Assembly: GCA_024276795.1 (NCBI GenBank)
Contig: JAJRWK010000005.1
Location: forward strand, 1-35,579
Origin: an archaeon
Lineage (GTDB): Archaea; Asgardarchaeota; Heimdallarchaeia; Heimdallarchaeales; JAJRWK01
Reading direction: 5' to 3'
DNA: 35,579 nt
The position numbers and the translations under genes were made by a program. Below the pieces are notes generated by a model. It worked only from the letters and a program-made list of their open reading frames with translations, did not search any database and was not told the origin of the DNA. Position 1 is the first letter of the stretch. The number at the start of each line of letters is the position of its first letter. Positions 32,951 to 35,579 of this stretch are shown here, piece by piece.

Positions 32951-35182
32951 TTATTCTTTGCTAATCTGACGAATGTAGATTGTTATGGCATTTTCTTCTG
33001 ACAGCGAATGAACAACGTAGTTGGCTAGGAAGTAAATGGAAGGAGCTAGGGAAGTCATAGTTACTTGCTTCAAAGGAGAAATAACAGGTTGTTCGGGAGG
33101 GAGAGGTTTTGCTTTGTGGAGGAAAATGCGCAATATGTCATGGACACCGTGAATGTGAAGATCCCACTGTGAAGACGTATCATAAATGTTAGTCATCAAC
33201 ACCAATCGTAGGATTTCACGGACTCTTTCCGGATCATCCACCCATCTAGTTTTTCCATTGCTGTCAATATAGAGAAAAAGTGGTCTTAACTGAGGAGACT
33301 GAGCCACATCTTCCAAGATCTTGATAGCATCTATCTGCTCATTCGAAGAGGAGTGCAGGAATACGCGGCTTACGTATACAACTTCCTCTAGGGCTTCCAC
33401 GATTGCATGGGATAGTTCATTGATCTGGTTGGCGATGTCTTGAACAACGGGACTGATAGAGATGCTTTCTGCAATAAAGGTTGAAAACGTGGCCAGTGAT
33501 CGAAGAGGGGATTTTAGGTCATGACTGGCAGCCCGTAAGAACAATAGAGCGTCATTGTTGGTTTCCTCTAGTCGGCGAATTTGTTGCTCCAGTTCTTCGT
33601 TCTTGGCTTCAAGTATTCTAGAAGTCTGCATAAGGGTTTGCTGAAGGCTTTCTTCCCTTTCAAGATCTGTTAAAGAGAGAAGGAAAACATCATCGCCGAG
33701 GTTAGTCATCTGGGCAAAGTAAACGCTACTATTGAAAGAGACTTCTTTTTTTTGCATTCCTTGGACAGAGTTCAGAGTTTCGCGGATGAGTTCTTTAGCA
33801 ATTGAGGAGTTGGGAGGGAGGAGAAAGTCCTTGAGCATCTTGAACTTTTTGTTCCCCAATAATAGCGAACCATCTTGCCTGAGAAGACCAATAGCGTTGG
33901 GTAAGAGATTAAGAATGTGGCTCCAGAAATCAAGAACTTCTTGTTGTTGTTCGCTCAGACCGTTTTGAGAAGATTGAGATATGATCGCGTAGGCTCCTAT
34001 GGGGTTTCCTTTTTCGTCATTGATTATCTTAGGCGTGATTACAAATTCGTTTTCCCCATTGTTTTTCTCTTGAATTGGAACATGTTGGATGGAAGGATTG
34101 CGAATCTTATTTTGAACGATTTGGAGAATCATTTCCATTACGGGTTCTTCGTGTGTTTCGACAATTTCCAAGTTATGGGGATAGGCGAGAGAAAGTGAAT
34201 ATTCTGACTTGTTTAAACCGAAAAGGGATCGGAGGGGTCTGGAGGGATAGGCCTTTCCCCGCTCAAAATCAAGTAATAAGACACCGGTTTGAGTGTTATT
34301 AAGAACTTGGTAAAGAATAGAGTCAAAAATTGTCTCTGAAGACCGGGCAGAAGAACTATCTACTTCAAACAATAGGAGAATATATCCCAGAGGAAAGAGT
34401 TGCCTTGTCAAAATAGGAGCTACGTGCAACTCTAAGGCCCGGAAGGGATCTTCTCGAATTATTTTTTGAAAACGGACATTTATGGTTGGCATGTACGGCG
34501 ACATATAGCCGAATTCACTGAGAAATGCAGAAAGAGAATATCTCTCATTTATTCCAATGTAAATCAGTTGTTTCTTAGCAGCTTCATTGATGAATTCCAG
34601 ATTTCCGCTTGGATCAGCCCAAATTACTCCAATCTTGATTTGATCAAGTACATGAGACAAATCAGCCTCTTGTTTTGCACCAGTATAGCTTTCTTTTGAA
34701 AGATTTACTGCAAATATTAGTTCTGCCCATTGATGGAAATATGAAGGTTGGATCGATTCATAATGGATGAACAGAGTGTCATTATTGACATCAAGCTTCG
34801 TGGTTGGAATTATTGAAGATTCAGGGGTAGCATGTGGCAAGAATAAAATTGCTTCACTTTCATTGATGTTTCCGATGAAGAAGGAAGAAGCAAGGGCTTC
34901 ACTAGTTAGTTTACAAAATCGATCATTTAATGCAATAGGAACTAGTTTGCCCTCGATATTAATTGAGAAGCCCTGAACAAAATTGTCGAAGACAGATTCA
35001 AAGCGTTGAATGTTTAATATCGTTTCCGCATCAATCTGCTTACTAACATCAACAGGTTTGATTGCGACAAGAACTTCGTCCTCTTGGAGACCATTTTCCT
35101 TATAAATAGCGATTTTTGCAAGATGAGGGTGCGGTTTTGTAAGCAGAATTACTGAGAAGGACGGGTATGATTTCGAATACAT
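32951..35182 (-). CDS. PAS-rich histidine-kinase-like protein with H-box but degenerate ATPase domain
   Basis: 743 aa, soluble. PAS-like units include FDNFVQGFSINIEGKLVP, LDQIKIGVIWADPSGNLEF, LNNTQTGVLLLD and LNLLPNAIGLLRQDGSLLL. A coiled coil (EAKNEELEQQIRRLEE) leads into the HisKA helix FLRAASHDLKSPLRSL with His554 as phospho-acceptor. The C-terminal 130 residues are an eroded HATPase_c: REILRLVLMTNIYD replaces the N-box, no DxGxG is present, and the G2 helix reads SLAPSIYFLANYVV without glycines. It should not bind ATP in the usual way. The ATG at 35182 is used; the track TTG 35224 adds 14 Cys-rich residues of doubtful reality. It precedes its companion gene in the same operon. Confidence 0.85.
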   Translation of the reverse strand: MYSKSYPSFSVILLTKPHPHLAKIAIYKENGLQEDEVLVAIKPVDVSKQIDAETILNIQRFESVFDNFVQGFSINIEGKLVPIALNDRFCKLTSEALASSFFIGNINESEAILFLPHATPESSIIPTTKLDVNNDTLFIHYESIQPSYFHQWAELIFAVNLSKESYTGAKQEADLSHVLDQIKIGVIWADPSGNLEFINEAAKKQLIYIGINERYSLSAFLSEFGYMSPYMPTINVRFQKIIREDPFRALELHVAPILTRQLFPLGYILLLFEVDSSSARSSETIFDSILYQVLNNTQTGVLLLDFERGKAYPSRPLRSLFGLNKSEYSLSLAYPHNLEIVETHEEPVMEMILQIVQNKIRNPSIQHVPIQEKNNGENEFVITPKIINDEKGNPIGAYAIISQSSQNGLSEQQQEVLDFWSHILNLLPNAIGLLRQDGSLLLGNKKFKMLKDFLLPPNSSIAKELIRETLNSVQGMQKKEVSFNSSVYFAQMTNLGDDVFLLSLTDLEREESLQQTLMQTSRILEAKNEELEQQIRRLEETNNDALLFLRAASHDLKSPLRSLATFSTFIAESISISPVVQDIANQINELSHAIVEALEEVVYVSRVFLHSSSNEQIDAIKILEDVAQSPQLRPLFLYIDSNGKTRWVDDPERVREILRLVLMTNIYDTSSQWDLHIHGVHDILRIFLHKAKPLPPEQPVISPLKQVTMTSLAPSIYFLANYVVHSLSEENAITIYIRQISKE

Positions 35183-35224
35183 GGCTTTGCAAGTGCAACA
35201 ATTGACTGAGGAGAACCGGTGCAA

Positions 35225-35579
35225 AGAGAGTATATGGAGTACATATGTGGATAGTAGTGATCCTTACTATGAGAGCGTAAGATGTTCCCATTTTTTTTCA
35301 CATGGTAAAGAGTAATGGGATATCTTGTCGTTTTTTGACTTTTCACTCAGTTACACCGCTAGAGTTATTCCCTCTAAGTTTGATATTGCCGTGATTATAC
35401 TAAATCATTTCTGGTTTTTTCTTAAGAGGAGTGCTATTTCACCGAATTATGCTGTGCAGATGTTTTTCTCTTTGTTTTATAACGAAACAGTCTTACCCCA
35501 ACTTTTATCCAGGTTTTCTGACGGAGTGGTCAATTGTTTGGGCAATGCCTATTGGAGATCAGAAGATAGACAAATGCTA
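35225..35579 (+). other. Gene-free stretch at the window end; possible start of a truncated gene
   Basis: AT-rich DNA upstream of the kinase pair. It holds the presumed minus-strand promoter of the kinases. On the plus strand, a frame is open from 35404 to the window end, with ATG at 35449 or 35545 (MPIGDQKIDK) and a TATA-like TTTTATAA near 35475. It may be the beginning of a plus-strand gene, but too little is visible to call it. No RNA gene was recognised. Confidence 0.25.

Noticed and set aside
35286-35320. Inverted repeat TCCCATT/AATGGGA around a run of eight T upstream of the kinase pair
   Set aside because: Arms are only seven bases with a 21-base spacer, common by chance; no second copy that would suggest an operator.

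Overview
This window is chromosomal DNA from an archaeon, most likely an Asgard-type lineage. Archaeal signs are the hypF-hypE-hypA set, a two-Trx-fold protein disulfide oxidoreductase, a CyaB-type CYTH protein, TATA-like promoters, T-run terminators and frequent TTG/GTG starts. The Asgard hint is softer: a longin-like/roadblock-like protein (13269-14036), a large helical protein with a possible longin-like N-terminus, and a membrane-anchored RING-like protein. No rRNA, tRNA, CRISPR array, IS element or prophage was seen. Gene density is high.

Layout. 1-1710: 3' end of hypF (with an in-frame TGA), then hypE and hypA for [NiFe]-hydrogenase maturation. 1838-2491: thiol-disulfide oxidoreductase. 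2534-5592 (minus): MFS transporter, YhfC-like membrane protein, and a coiled-coil/winged-helix protein. 5734-7977 (plus): four short genes (unknown, CxxC protein, CYTH, unknown). 7979-10205 (minus): SurE nucleotidase and an MtaD-like deaminase. 10330-12319 (plus): a 10-TM protein coupled to a membrane-anchored EEP hydrolase, resembling a split CWH43/PGAP2IP. 12330-13028 (minus): HAD phosphatase. 13269-14036: longin-like protein. 14050-14748 (minus): rhomboid protease. 14916-16674 (minus): two-gene MgtE/SLC41-like transporter, the first gene broken by an in-frame TAA, plus a small membrane protein. 16768-19503 (plus): XTP/dITP pyrophosphatase and S9 peptidase. 19645-22894: membrane RING-like protein and an RNase II/R-family exonuclease. 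23046-27503: zinc-ribbon membrane protein and a four-gene ABC exporter operon (ATPase-permease twice). 27624-30536: giant helical protein. 30558-35182 (minus): two adjacent PAS-rich histidine-kinase-like proteins. 35225-35579: no supported gene.

The most striking observation is the last gene pair. The upstream protein keeps the phospho-acceptor H-box but has lost the ATP-binding glycine motifs. The downstream protein keeps an intact ATPase domain but has Arg where the His should be. They look like a histidine kinase split over two polypeptides that can work only in trans. The second is the in-frame TGA in hypF, which could be a selenocysteine codon, a CGA-to-TGA mutation or a sequence error. 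The third is the CWH43-like membrane protein/EEP pair. Several track starts were moved to internal ATGs with better ribosome binding sites; each entry says so.
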